Shown here in pieces: positions 15,843-24,521 of a stretch of DNA of 64,000 nucleotides. Location: the NCBI GenBank assembly GCA_964458495.1, contig CAYWJB010000002.1, forward strand, positions 124,001-188,000. The letters are read 5' to 3'. A model generated the notes under the pieces. The model saw only the letters and a program-made list of their open reading frames with translations. It had not been told where the DNA came from and did not search any database. The DNA comes from JANWVO01 sp964458495. Its GTDB lineage: Bacteria > Acidobacteriota > Terriglobia > Bryobacterales > Bryobacteraceae. The translations under genes were made by a program, and so were the position numbers. Positions within the stretch are counted from its first letter, which is position 1. Each line of letters begins with the position of its first letter.

Positions 15843-16589
15843 ATGGACCAGGATCTGCTCAAGAGCCTGCTCGAACAGGTGCGAGACGGCGCTGTGGATG
15901 TGGACCAGGCGTTGGAGCGGCTGCGCCATATGCCGTTCGAGACTCTGGGCTACGCCACCATCGACCACCACCGCGCCATCCGCGTGGGCATGCCCGAGGT
16001 GGTTTTCGGCAAGGGCAAGACGGTGGAGCAGACCGTGAACATCGCGTCGCGCTTGCTGGAGCGCGCCTCCAACGTGCTGGTGACGCGCACCAGCAGGGAG
16101 GTGTTTGAGTCCCTGCGCACGCGCTTTCCCGAGGCGGAGTACTTCCCCCTTTCCGGCGCGGTGCGCGTGTGGCGGGACCGCAGCCCGAAGGGCAAGGGCA
16201 AACTGATGGTGATCAGTGCCGGCACGACGGACCTTCCGGTAGCTGAGGAAGCGGTGGTCACCGCCGAGGTGATGGGCAATGACGTGCTCCAGGTCCACGA
16301 CGTAGGGGTGGCCGGCATCCACCGCCTGCTGGGGCATTACGAGTTGATCCGGCAGGCTCGCGTGATCGTGGTCTGCGCCGGCATGGAAGGGGCGCTGCCG
16401 AGCGCCGTCGGCGGCATGGTGAGCTGCCCGGTCATTGCCGTGCCCACCAGTGTGGGATACGGCACCAGCTTTCACGGGCTGGCGGCGTTGCTTGGCATGC
16501 TGAACAGTTGCGCGAGCAACGTCAGCGTGGTCAACATCGACAACGGCTTCGGAGGCGGCTATGTCGCCAGCCTCATCAACAGGCTCTGA
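15843..16589 (+). CDS. larB: LarB, nickel-pincer cofactor biosynthesis carboxylase
   Basis: A 248-residue protein matching LarB, which carboxylates and hydrolyses nicotinate adenine dinucleotide in the first step of the nickel-pincer nucleotide cofactor of lactate racemase-type enzymes. The C-terminal two-thirds resemble PurE (AIR carboxylase): VISAGTTDLPVAEEAV, DVGVAGIHRLL, VCAGMEGALPSAVGG and VGYGTSFHGLAALL. larC, larE and larA are not nearby. A GGAGGGAC ribosome site precedes the ATG. Convergent with the next gene. Confidence 0.92.
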   Translation: MDQDLLKSLLEQVRDGAVDVDQALERLRHMPFETLGYATIDHHRAIRVGMPEVVFGKGKTVEQTVNIASRLLERASNVLVTRTSREVFESLRTRFPEAEYFPLSGAVRVWRDRSPKGKGKLMVISAGTTDLPVAEEAVVTAEVMGNDVLQVHDVGVAGIHRLLGHYELIRQARVIVVCAGMEGALPSAVGGMVSCPVIAVPTSVGYGTSFHGLAALLGMLNSCASNVSVVNIDNGFGGGYVASLINRL

Positions 16590-16598
16590 CGGCGCGCC

Positions 16599-16982
16599 TC
16601 ACACCGCCGCTTTCAGCGCGCCCGCCTTCAGCGGCTCTGCGAACACGTAAATGCCAAACAGCGGCTTCTGTTCGCCCCTTCCCCACCGGTTGACCTTCCA
16701 CTGCGCGCGGAGGAACTTCACGTCGGGATGATTGCGAAGGTCGAGCACCCGGGAATAAACGCCGCAGTAGAACTTCTGCGGGAAGGCGAGCAAGGGTTTG
16801 GCCTCCCATTGAACGCCGTCCCCGGACCCGTGGATCGCCACGTCCAGACTCTCCTGCTCGATGATCCGGTGGATGCCTAGAGTCACCGTCAGCAGCCCGC
16901 CGGCCGAGGAGCCGAGCTCCAAAGCCGGGCCATTGCCATTCTCCCGGATTTCCAGCTCAGGTACGAGAAATGCAGGCAGCAT
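16599..16982 (-). CDS. Conserved-looking hypothetical protein
   Basis: A 127-residue soluble protein without signal peptide or membrane segment. Composition alternates strands typical of an all-beta fold (LLTVTLGIHRIIEQESLDVA, then LFGIYVFAEPL). I do not recognise a family. It reads on the minus strand 9 bp from the end of larB and 63 bp after the aminotransferase stop, so it may be the last gene of that operon. Coding status is supported by the tight packing and intact frame. Confidence 0.6.
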   Translation of the reverse strand: MLPAFLVPELEIRENGNGPALELGSSAGGLLTVTLGIHRIIEQESLDVAIHGSGDGVQWEAKPLLAFPQKFYCGVYSRVLDLRNHPDVKFLRAQWKVNRWGRGEQKPLFGIYVFAEPLKAGALKAAV

Positions 16983-17045
16983 CGGACTTTCCTCGAAACC
17001 GAACCTGAATGGCCACTGCCGCCGCTGCCGCCAAGGCCGGCGGCG

Positions 17046-18224
17046 TCAGACTGTGCGGAGCCGTTCAATCAGTAGCCGGCCCGCCTCTTCCAGAGTCTCA
17101 TATTTCTTGCAAAAACAGAAGCGGATCCAGCCCGCTCCGGCCGCTTTTTTGTCGAAGAAGCTGCTGCCGGGCACGGCCGCTACACCGGCGCGCTCCGGCA
17201 GGCGCCGGCAGAGCTCGTCGCCGTCCTCAAATCCGGCGCTGCGGATATCCGCCATGACGTAATACGCCCCTGCCGGGGGCTCGCAGGCGAAACCCGCTCG
17301 CCGCAGCCCGTCCACCAGGATCCGGCGCCGCTTCGCGTAAGACGCTTTCAGTTCTTCGTAGTATTCGTCCGGCAGCGCCAGCGCCTCTGCCACCGCGTGC
17401 TGCAAGGGAGCGGGCGCGCCCACGGTGAGAAAGTCATGCACCTTGCGGATGGCGGCCGTGATCTCCGGCGGCGCCGTCACCCACCCCACGCGCCAGCCGG
17501 TCACCGAATACGTTTTGGACGCCGAGCTGACCGTCACCGTGCGGTCCCGCATCCAGGGAAACGCCGCCATGGGAATGTGCTGCGCGCCGTCATATGTAAT
17601 GTGTTCGTAAATTTCGTCGGTGATGCAAAGGGCGCCGAATTCCAGGCAAAGCCCCGAGATCTGCATCAATTCATCTGCGGTAAACACCTTGCCAGTGGGG
17701 TTATGCGGGTTGTTGACGACAATCGCCTTCGTTTTCGGGGAAAACGCCCGGCGCAATTCTTCCAGATCGAATTTCCAATCCGGGGGATACAGTCGTACAT
17801 AACGCCGGGTGGCGGAACAAAGATCGGTGTCCGGGCCGTAATTCTCGTAGAAGGGCTCGAACAGGATGACCTCGTCTTCCGGGTTCGTGGTCGCCAGCAG
17901 CGCCGAGATCATTCCCTCTGTGGAACCGCACACGACGGTGACCTCGGCGTCGGCATCCACCTCCATCCCGTAGAACCGCCTGTAGGAGGCGGCGACCGCG
18001 CGCCGCAGCGGCTCGGCGCCCCACGTGACAGCATACTGGTTGCGGTCCTCCGCGATCGCGCGCGCGGCGGCTTCCTTCAGCACGCGAGGCGCCGGGAAGT
18101 CCGGAAACCCCTGCGCCAGGTTCACAGCGTTATGGCGCAGCGCCAGGCGGGTCATTTCCCGGATCACACTCTCGGTGAATCCGGCGGTACGCGAGGCGCG
18201 GAAGCGGTCAGCGTTTTCCGGCAT
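17046..18224 (-). CDS. Class I/II PLP aminotransferase
   Basis: A 392-residue fold-type I aminotransferase. PLP lysine K237 lies in SSASKTYSVTGWRVGW; NNPHNPTGKV (171-180) and the late arginine-bearing IRFCFCKKYETLEEA are family landmarks. Pattern (NAVNLAQGFPDFPAP) resembles the methionine/kynurenine aminotransferase subgroup (YbdL/KAT-like). It overlaps the upstream lytic transglycosylase by 17 bp, so it is translationally linked to a cell-envelope operon. Substrate cannot be decided from sequence. Confidence 0.88.
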   Translation of the reverse strand: MPENADRFRASRTAGFTESVIREMTRLALRHNAVNLAQGFPDFPAPRVLKEAAARAIAEDRNQYAVTWGAEPLRRAVAASYRRFYGMEVDADAEVTVVCGSTEGMISALLATTNPEDEVILFEPFYENYGPDTDLCSATRRYVRLYPPDWKFDLEELRRAFSPKTKAIVVNNPHNPTGKVFTADELMQISGLCLEFGALCITDEIYEHITYDGAQHIPMAAFPWMRDRTVTVSSASKTYSVTGWRVGWVTAPPEITAAIRKVHDFLTVGAPAPLQHAVAEALALPDEYYEELKASYAKRRRILVDGLRRAGFACEPPAGAYYVMADIRSAGFEDGDELCRRLPERAGVAAVPGSSFFDKKAAGAGWIRFCFCKKYETLEEAGRLLIERLRTV

Positions 18225-20430
18225 CGGATCTCGCTCCTTTCCGAAGGGATGACTTCCGCGGACGCTTCGCCGGCTGGGGCTTTGCCCGGGGGGCTGGCTT
18301 CACCGACGCAGGCGGGCGGGGCTTCGCCTCCGGCGCCTGTGGTTCGTACAGCCAGCGGTAGATCTCCCGATTCCGCAGGATGATCTGGACGTAGTCGCGG
18401 GTCTGCTGCAGCGGAATCGTCTCTGCAAACTCGGCCGGCTCGCGGAACTCGCCCCATCCGGTCCATACCGGAATCCGTGTGGGCCCGGCGTTGTAAGCCG
18501 CCAGTGCCTCTTCCACCCGTCCCTGCCTTGACTCGAGAAGCCGCGCCAGAAAGTAAGTGCCGACAGTCACGTTCACCGCCGGATTGTGGAGCGAGCGGCG
18601 CGTCACCGGGCGCATCCGGAGCCGCCTGCCGAGTTCCCGCCCGGTGGCGGGCATCACCTGCATCAGCCCGATGGCGCCTGACGGTGACACCGCTTCGGGA
18701 TCAAACTCGGATTCCTGCCGGATGAGCGCCGCCACGAGCAGCGGATCCAGACCGTGCTTTTGCGCCTCTCGCCGGATCAGATCACGGTAAGGAAAAGGAA
18801 ACGCCAGCTCCCAAAAGCGCCGGGGCGCCGCCTCACGGGGCAACCAAAGATAGCCCGGAACGGTCCCGCGGATGTGCCGGACGGCAACGCCCCAGGCGCC
18901 CCGGGCGCCGGCGATCTCCGCCGCCTCCAGGGCCAGTGCATACGGCGAGTTGCCGTTGCGCGCACCGAAGCGCAGTTCGATCTCCGCCCAGACACCCAGC
19001 GATTCCGCCGCCAGATGGCGCGCCCGGGCGATGCGCCACTTCGCCTCTTCGCCGGGGCGGAAGTCCGCGTTCCGCGGCCTCTCCGGCCAGCGGACCGACT
19101 CCACAAACCGCGCGGCAAGCCCGGCCCCGCCCCCGTTTCCGGCGGCGGGTTGCGGCTTCGAGGCCGCCAGCATGGCGTAGTAGAAGTTCGGGAATCGCGA
19201 CCTCAATTCGGAATAATAGACATGCGCTGACTGAAAATTGCCCCGCTCTTCTTCAATTTTCCCCAGGAAATACAGGACCGTTCCGGCACGATCCGACCCG
19301 GGATGCCTCGAGAGATGCTCTTTCAGAAGGTCCTCGGCCGCAGTACTGCGGTCCATCCAGGCGCGCCAGACCACCTTCCAATGGCAGCCCGCCGCCTCCG
19401 GTTCTTCGGGAAAGTCCTCGGCGCACGCCCGGAACAGAGGGACGAAGGACGCCGCCTCGTTCCGGACCAGAAAATGATTGGCCGCCTGGATGGTCGCCAG
19501 GAGCGTCCAGCGCGACTTCGGCGCCAGGCGCCGCAGTTCCGCCAGCGCCTCGAGCATCGCCTGCGGATCGTCCAGCCGGCGGTGGCACAGCACGATGTAG
19601 TGAAGGCGTTCCGCCTCCGCCCCGGTGTTCGTCAGGCGCATCGCGCCCAGCTCTGCCAGCGCGTCGCGCGTCTTCCGTTGCGAATACAGCGCTGCCGCCG
19701 CCCGCACCTGGGCGGTTTCCCGCATCTCCTGCGCCGCGCCCGAGCGCGCCAGCGACAACCATTCCGCGCGCGCCTCCGCATCCCGTCCGGCGGCTGCCAG
19801 CCGCGCCGCCCGTTCGGCCAGCAGTTCGTCCGGCATGGGAGGCAGACGCAGAGAAGGGTCTTTCTCGAGCGCCGCCAGCGCATCCCGCGCGGCCGAAGAT
19901 TCTTTCGACAGAGGGTAGAAACAGTAGACCAGCCGGTAGAGTTCCGCGGCGCGGGTCTTCTCTCCGAGTCCTTCACGCGCCAGCGCCGCCGCCAGCGTCG
20001 CCTGCGGCTCAGGAAGATCCTTCCCCCCCCGCTCCAGCATTTTGAGCGCGTCGGCGAACCTTCCCGCCTTGACAAGCGACTCCGCCCCCAGCACTGCCGC
20101 ACGTCCGGCGATGGAAGAGGGGAACCGCGTCTGCCAGACTGGCCCGAGCACCGCTGCTGCCTCCTCAAACCGCCGCGTACCGGCCAGCGCCTGCGCTCTC
20201 CAGTAGGCAAGGAAGTCCGCGATTTGAGGATGCTCCGGAGCCAGCGCCGCCAGCCGCTCCGCCGCTCCGGCCTCTCCGCGCGCGGCCGCCGCGGCTGCGG
20301 CCGCCAAAGCCCCGTTCCGCGCCGCCGGGGCCGGCTGCGCGGCGGCCAAGGCCCCGCACAGCGCCAGCCAGGCCGCCGCCTCAGGCCAGCGGACCCGGAT
20401 AGTCCGGCCCGAGAAGGCTGGATTCGTCAT
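18208..20430 (-). CDS. Soluble lytic murein transglycosylase (Slt70-like)
   Basis: A 740-residue periplasmic enzyme. Signal sequence is followed by ~480 residues of Ala-rich helical TPR-like superhelix, then a C-terminal SLT domain (about 550-700). The catalytic glutamate is in IRQESEFDPEAVSPSG, with GLMQVMPATG and AYNAGPTRIPVW as supporting motifs. It cleaves peptidoglycan with formation of 1,6-anhydromuramic ends. The C-terminus is a basic, Pro/Lys-rich tail (PRPPASVKPAPRAKPQPAKR) that may bind wall polymers. It overlaps the preceding gene by 50 bp; AGGA precedes the ATG. Confidence 0.92.
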   Translation of the reverse strand: MTNPAFSGRTIRVRWPEAAAWLALCGALAAAQPAPAARNGALAAAAAAAARGEAGAAERLAALAPEHPQIADFLAYWRAQALAGTRRFEEAAAVLGPVWQTRFPSSIAGRAAVLGAESLVKAGRFADALKMLERGGKDLPEPQATLAAALAREGLGEKTRAAELYRLVYCFYPLSKESSAARDALAALEKDPSLRLPPMPDELLAERAARLAAAGRDAEARAEWLSLARSGAAQEMRETAQVRAAAALYSQRKTRDALAELGAMRLTNTGAEAERLHYIVLCHRRLDDPQAMLEALAELRRLAPKSRWTLLATIQAANHFLVRNEAASFVPLFRACAEDFPEEPEAAGCHWKVVWRAWMDRSTAAEDLLKEHLSRHPGSDRAGTVLYFLGKIEEERGNFQSAHVYYSELRSRFPNFYYAMLAASKPQPAAGNGGGAGLAARFVESVRWPERPRNADFRPGEEAKWRIARARHLAAESLGVWAEIELRFGARNGNSPYALALEAAEIAGARGAWGVAVRHIRGTVPGYLWLPREAAPRRFWELAFPFPYRDLIRREAQKHGLDPLLVAALIRQESEFDPEAVSPSGAIGLMQVMPATGRELGRRLRMRPVTRRSLHNPAVNVTVGTYFLARLLESRQGRVEEALAAYNAGPTRIPVWTGWGEFREPAEFAETIPLQQTRDYVQIILRNREIYRWLYEPQAPEAKPRPPASVKPAPRAKPQPAKRPRKSSLRKGARSDAGKR

Positions 20431-21523
20431 TCGCCAGGGTCCTGAGGATTTCCAGGTGGAGATAATCGATCATCGACGGCACGAGCATGAATTCATGCTT
20501 GAACTGAGCGCGGCTGCGGTCGATTTCGTCCTTCAAAATAGCGTAAATGTTTCCGATTTCCCTCCCCTCCCGCACTTTCTTCGCGTGATAGAGCCGGATC
20601 TCCGCCACGCGCACGCGTGCGAACCGCTGCGCTTTGGCGTGAAGCTCCTGCTCCTCGCGCGGCAAGGCGGACCACTCCGGCGCCTCCGGAGCGGCTGCCG
20701 CGGCGGCAGGCGCGGGCAGCGGCGCCGCCGGCAGAATCGGGATCACCGGCGCCCGCTCCGGCTGCGCCGCCCCGGACGCTTGCAGGGCATCCAACGCCGG
20801 CCCGGCCAGCGCCGTGACCACCTCCAGAAGATTCAGGTCCACCGGCTCCGCTCCGCTCTCGATGTAAAGCACCGCCGACACCTTGCGCTTGCCTTCCCGC
20901 TGCCCGGTCACCACCGGCAGGAGGCAAATCCGCTTCTCCTCGTCGCCGTCAAGCGCCTCGCTCAACTCCGCGCCCAGCTCGCCCGCCGAGGCCATGCAAA
21001 TCACCGTGTCCATCGACTCCAGCACGTTGCGGAACGCCGGCGCCTGCGAAAGCGGCACGGGGCTTTCCGGCGTCCTCGCCAGCGAAAAATCCGCCGTGGC
21101 GCGGTGGTCCTCGTATTGAATCCTGCCCGCGGCGACGCTGAACAGCACCGCGCGCGGCGCGAATTCGAACGCGCCGTCCAGCAGCGCCGATGCCCACGCG
21201 GACGCGCTGTCGGCCTCCGCCAGCCGGCGCGCGGCGTGGTTCAGGCGTTCGCCCAGCGCCCGCATCGCCGCCGAGGCCGCCTGCGCCGTCTCCCTTTCCA
21301 TGCGCTCCGCCACGCGCGCTTCCAGCTCCTGCGTGAAAGCCTCCCGGAACGCATCGAACCGCTCCTCGATCGCCCGCCCGAGGTGCTCCTGCCAGCCGCG
21401 CTCCAGCAGCTCCTGCACGGACTCCACATGCAGCTGCCAGGCGGCGGCGATCTGTTCTTCGGCCGTGCGGCGCTCCCTTTCGAACAAATCTTGTCCGTTT
21501 TGTTGTTGCATCGGGGGTTCCAT
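20381..21523 (-). CDS. GAF-like coiled-coil protein of unknown function
   Basis: A 380-residue soluble protein. Residues about 5-100 are a long charged helix likely to form a coiled coil (MQQQNGQDLFERERRTAEEQ onward). About 100-245 resemble a GAF-type sensor fold (LFSVAAGRIQYEDHRATA, VSAVLYIES). An Ala/Pro linker (255-285) leads to a conserved-looking helical end (RFARVRVAEIRLYHAKKV, ...IYAILKDEIDRSR). No output domain is present. Start ATG 21523 leaves 44 bp after the asmA-like gene; the longer open frame upstream is low-complexity shadow. GAF assignment is tentative. Confidence 0.7.
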   Translation of the reverse strand: MEPPMQQQNGQDLFERERRTAEEQIAAAWQLHVESVQELLERGWQEHLGRAIEERFDAFREAFTQELEARVAERMERETAQAASAAMRALGERLNHAARRLAEADSASAWASALLDGAFEFAPRAVLFSVAAGRIQYEDHRATADFSLARTPESPVPLSQAPAFRNVLESMDTVICMASAGELGAELSEALDGDEEKRICLLPVVTGQREGKRKVSAVLYIESGAEPVDLNLLEVVTALAGPALDALQASGAAQPERAPVIPILPAAPLPAPAAAAAAPEAPEWSALPREEQELHAKAQRFARVRVAEIRLYHAKKVREGREIGNIYAILKDEIDRSRAQFKHEFMLVPSMIDYLHLEILRTLANDESSLLGPDYPGPLA

Positions 21524-21567
21524 GGCTCGCGTCCGGATCCGGCTGCTCTCAAGAGTGTATCGCGCCG

Positions 21568-23934
21568 TCAGCGCGCTGCGGGCGCAAGCGCGGGAGGCCA
21601 CAGCGAACCTTCCCACCGCACAGCCGGCGAGGCGAACCACACCCGCACAGCACCGTCGGCGGAGGCCTCGCCGCGCCCGCTCCAGAAGTGGCCGTCCATC
21701 CAGAAGTTGACGCCGTTCAGGCGCCACGGATTTTTCGGACGCTCCCCGTCGTAACTCAAAGAAGCCCTCAGCTGCCGGAGGTTTGCGCCGTCCGGCAGCC
21801 GCAGCAGCGGGCTGCCGGCCTCCGCCCAGCCGCGCGCCCTGCGTTCCAGCCCGGGCTCGAGCGTCGGCGTGAACGCCTCCATCTCGGCGTCGATTGTGCC
21901 GGATCCCGTCTCCAGATCCGTCACCGCCGCGCGCAGATGGTACCCGGGCTCCTCGCTCCAGAGCGTCACCTGCGCCGCTCCGTCCACCTGGGCGCCTTTC
22001 CATCGCGCCCGCAGCCCGTCGAACCGCACATGGGCTCCGCGCCATGCGAACGTCGCCTCCACGTCCGCGAACTCCTGCCTGCCGAGCGCCAGAACCGCAA
22101 CCCTCGCCCAGCCGCGGACGTGCAGCCGCCTGAGCCACGCCGGCATGCCTGCGCGGCGGCGCAGCGTCCGGTCCAGCAGCCCTCTTGGGGGCGGGTGCGC
22201 CATGCGGAACAGCGACTCGATCTGGCTCCCCTCGAGTCCTTCCGCCTCGATCTGCACCGAGAGCGGAGCCTGCGCGGCCGGCTCATACCGTGCGGATGCG
22301 CGCACCGGCTTCCCCGCAAACCGCAGTTCGGCATCGCGCAGGCGCCAGCCCGCGCCCGCCAGTTCCAGAACCGCTTTTTGCAGCGACAGGGGCGCGGCGA
22401 AGCCCTCCGGCTGGCATCGCGCGTCGGTGAGGACGATCCTGCCCGACCACCCCTGCCTGCCCTGCACTGGGCCGCCGTCAGGTTCCTTCAACAGCGCCAC
22501 CCGCCCGCGCCACTTGCCAGCCCCGCAGCTTGCCAGGACAGGCAGACTGCCAAGCGCCGGAACCGCGCCCAGGGCGCCATTCAGTTCGGCGATTTCCATC
22601 CCTTCCGTGGCGGCTTCGTAGCCGAACTCGCCTGTCGCCAGATTCCAATGCCCTCGAATCGCCGCCTCGGCCTGCCCGGGCGTTACGATCCGCGCACTCT
22701 CCAGCGACAGCGCGTCGCCTTCCAGCCGCAGCAAGCCTTCCGTCACCTCGACCGGTGGCTCCCCGCCGAAGCGGACCGCCAGTGAGGGAAAACGCAACTC
22801 GCCTTTCGCCGGCGCGCCACTGGCAAACCGCGCCGACCCGGACACAGCCCCGTCGGCGGCGACGCCCCTCGGCACCGACAGCCCCAGCCGGTGGCAGATG
22901 TCAAGCAAGGCGGGGGCGGGCAGGTTCTCAAAGCCGACTTCCGCCAGCCAGCGCGGCGATGCCAGCAGCCCGCTTCCCTCAAGGCGGAACTCCAGCGGAG
23001 CCGCGGAGCGGTCCTGCTGCGGGGCCCCCGAACCCAGAGAGAGAGTCTGCGCTTCCAGGTTCAGAAGGCCTCGAAAAGGAAGTTGAATATTCCGCGAGCG
23101 AAGCCCGAAGAACGCGGGCCTTTCCAGCTCCTCCATTTCGATCTGGCCGCGCAATTCCAGGGCGTTCAACGGACCGTCGAGAAACGCCCGGGCCGTGAAA
23201 CGCCCCTGCAGCCCGATGTCCCTTCCGGCCACCAGCTGCATCAACTCGGGCACCGCGCTGCGCTCCAGTTCCACGTCCACGGCGAAGCGCCCGCCGCCCT
23301 CCCCGGGCATCCACCGCCCCGAGCCGGTGAACCTCCCGAAACCCTGTTCCGAACGGTCGGTTCTCGCCGGCGACGCCTCGTAACGCCACCGGAATTCTCC
23401 TCCGCCCGGGCGCGGCGGCTCCGCGTCCATGTCCACATTGTTCAGGAAATACGCCGATTTCACCGCTCCGGTGCGGAAATTGATGCGGCTTTGCCGGAGC
23501 GAGAATCCGGGAACTTCGCTCAACTCCCGCGCCGCCAGCAGATTTTTGAGAAAGGCGCCGAGATTGAAACCCGCCTGCTCCAGCCGCGCTACGTTCACGC
23601 TGGCGCCCTCCAGCCGGATTTCGCGGAGAGCCAGCGATCCGCGGAGCAGCGCCGGCAGGCTGACCGAGGCGCGAACCTGGTCGGCGTAGGCGAACGGTTC
23701 CAGCCCGAAAGCCGGATCTTCTTCGATCACCAGGTGCGAGGCCACCAGAGCCGGAACGGGGAACAGGGTACATCGCACCTGTTGCAGTTCCACCCGCCGC
23801 CCCAGGGAGCGCGATAGCGCGGCTTGCAGCGGCGGCGCCAGCGCAGGCATATCCAGGAAAGGCAGCAGCGCCGCCACGCCGGCCACAAACACGGCTGCCG
23901 CCAGCGCGGCGGTCCTGCGGCGTGAGCGCTTCAT
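21568..23934 (-). CDS. AsmA-family inner-membrane-anchored protein
   Basis: A 788-residue protein. One N-terminal membrane anchor (about 10-30) is followed by the AsmA N-terminal pattern: LDMPALAPPLQAALSRSLGR, then FPVPALVASHLVIEEDP and LREIRLEGASVNV. The rest is long beta-rich repeat sequence ending in an AsmA-like C-terminal segment. AsmA/TamB-type proteins form periplasmic hydrophobic grooves implicated in lipid transport and outer-membrane assembly. ATG at 23934 overlaps the mocA stop by 4 bp (ATGA), fixing the start. Specific partner is unknown. Confidence 0.82.
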   Translation of the reverse strand: MKRSRRRTAALAAAVFVAGVAALLPFLDMPALAPPLQAALSRSLGRRVELQQVRCTLFPVPALVASHLVIEEDPAFGLEPFAYADQVRASVSLPALLRGSLALREIRLEGASVNVARLEQAGFNLGAFLKNLLAARELSEVPGFSLRQSRINFRTGAVKSAYFLNNVDMDAEPPRPGGGEFRWRYEASPARTDRSEQGFGRFTGSGRWMPGEGGGRFAVDVELERSAVPELMQLVAGRDIGLQGRFTARAFLDGPLNALELRGQIEMEELERPAFFGLRSRNIQLPFRGLLNLEAQTLSLGSGAPQQDRSAAPLEFRLEGSGLLASPRWLAEVGFENLPAPALLDICHRLGLSVPRGVAADGAVSGSARFASGAPAKGELRFPSLAVRFGGEPPVEVTEGLLRLEGDALSLESARIVTPGQAEAAIRGHWNLATGEFGYEAATEGMEIAELNGALGAVPALGSLPVLASCGAGKWRGRVALLKEPDGGPVQGRQGWSGRIVLTDARCQPEGFAAPLSLQKAVLELAGAGWRLRDAELRFAGKPVRASARYEPAAQAPLSVQIEAEGLEGSQIESLFRMAHPPPRGLLDRTLRRRAGMPAWLRRLHVRGWARVAVLALGRQEFADVEATFAWRGAHVRFDGLRARWKGAQVDGAAQVTLWSEEPGYHLRAAVTDLETGSGTIDAEMEAFTPTLEPGLERRARGWAEAGSPLLRLPDGANLRQLRASLSYDGERPKNPWRLNGVNFWMDGHFWSGRGEASADGAVRVWFASPAVRWEGSLWPPALAPAAR

Positions 23935-24521
23935 TCGAGCCGCCCCTCCAGCAGCCGCTCGTAGCTCTCCGGCGTGTCCACGTCCAGCAGCGCGAACGGA
24001 TCCGCCACTTCCACAAACCGCCTCTGCGAACGCCGGACGAGGTCCCGCGCCGACGCCTGCGGCGGCAACGACAGCAACGCCGGCGCCATGCGCGCCGGCG
24101 CCAGCACCGGATGACCGTGCCGCCCCTGGCAGACCGGCTGAACGAAATCCGCCGTCCCGTCCCAGGCTTCCAGCAGCGCCTCGAGGGTCGCCGGCAGAAC
24201 GCCCGGCGAGTCGGCGGGCGTAAAGAAGAACGCCTCCGTGGCGGCCTGCATCGCGCGAAGCCCGCATTGCAGCGACGAGAGCTGGCCCGACTCAGGCGAC
24301 GGGTTCAACACCAGCACCGCCTCCGCCGCCCGCCGGAGCGCTCCTGCCACCAGGCTCGAATCCCTGCCGAGCACGCAGATCACGGCCGCTCCGGCTTCCG
24401 AATAGAGGCGGATCTGCCTGTCCAGAAACGTCTCGCCCCGGTATTCGAGCAGCGCCTTCGGCCGCCCCATGCGCGACGAAGCTCCGGCTGCCAGCAGGAT
24501 CGCGCTCAGCCTCGGTCTCAC
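23931..24521 (-). CDS. mocA: MocA-like molybdopterin nucleotidyltransferase
   Basis: A 196-residue GT-A-fold nucleotidyltransferase with LAAGASSRMGRPKALL at the N-terminus, FFFTPADSPGV as the metal-binding centre, and GRHGHPVLAPA. The family (MocA/MobA) transfers CMP or GMP to molybdopterin; MocA supplies the cytosine dinucleotide form for xanthine-dehydrogenase-type enzymes. It starts with GTG overlapping the xdhC stop (GTGA). No molybdoenzyme structural gene lies in the window. Cytidylyl versus other nucleotidyl specificity is inferred from linkage to xdhC. Confidence 0.82.
   Translation of the reverse strand: MRPRLSAILLAAGASSRMGRPKALLEYRGETFLDRQIRLYSEAGAAVICVLGRDSSLVAGALRRAAEAVLVLNPSPESGQLSSLQCGLRAMQAATEAFFFTPADSPGVLPATLEALLEAWDGTADFVQPVCQGRHGHPVLAPARMAPALLSLPPQASARDLVRRSQRRFVEVADPFALLDVDTPESYERLLEGRLE

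Noticed and set aside
20432..22138. N-terminal extension of the GAF-like protein to 22138
   Set aside because: The extra 205 residues are Arg/Ala/Gly low-complexity antisense of the AsmA-like gene; the ATG at 21523 is the credible start.
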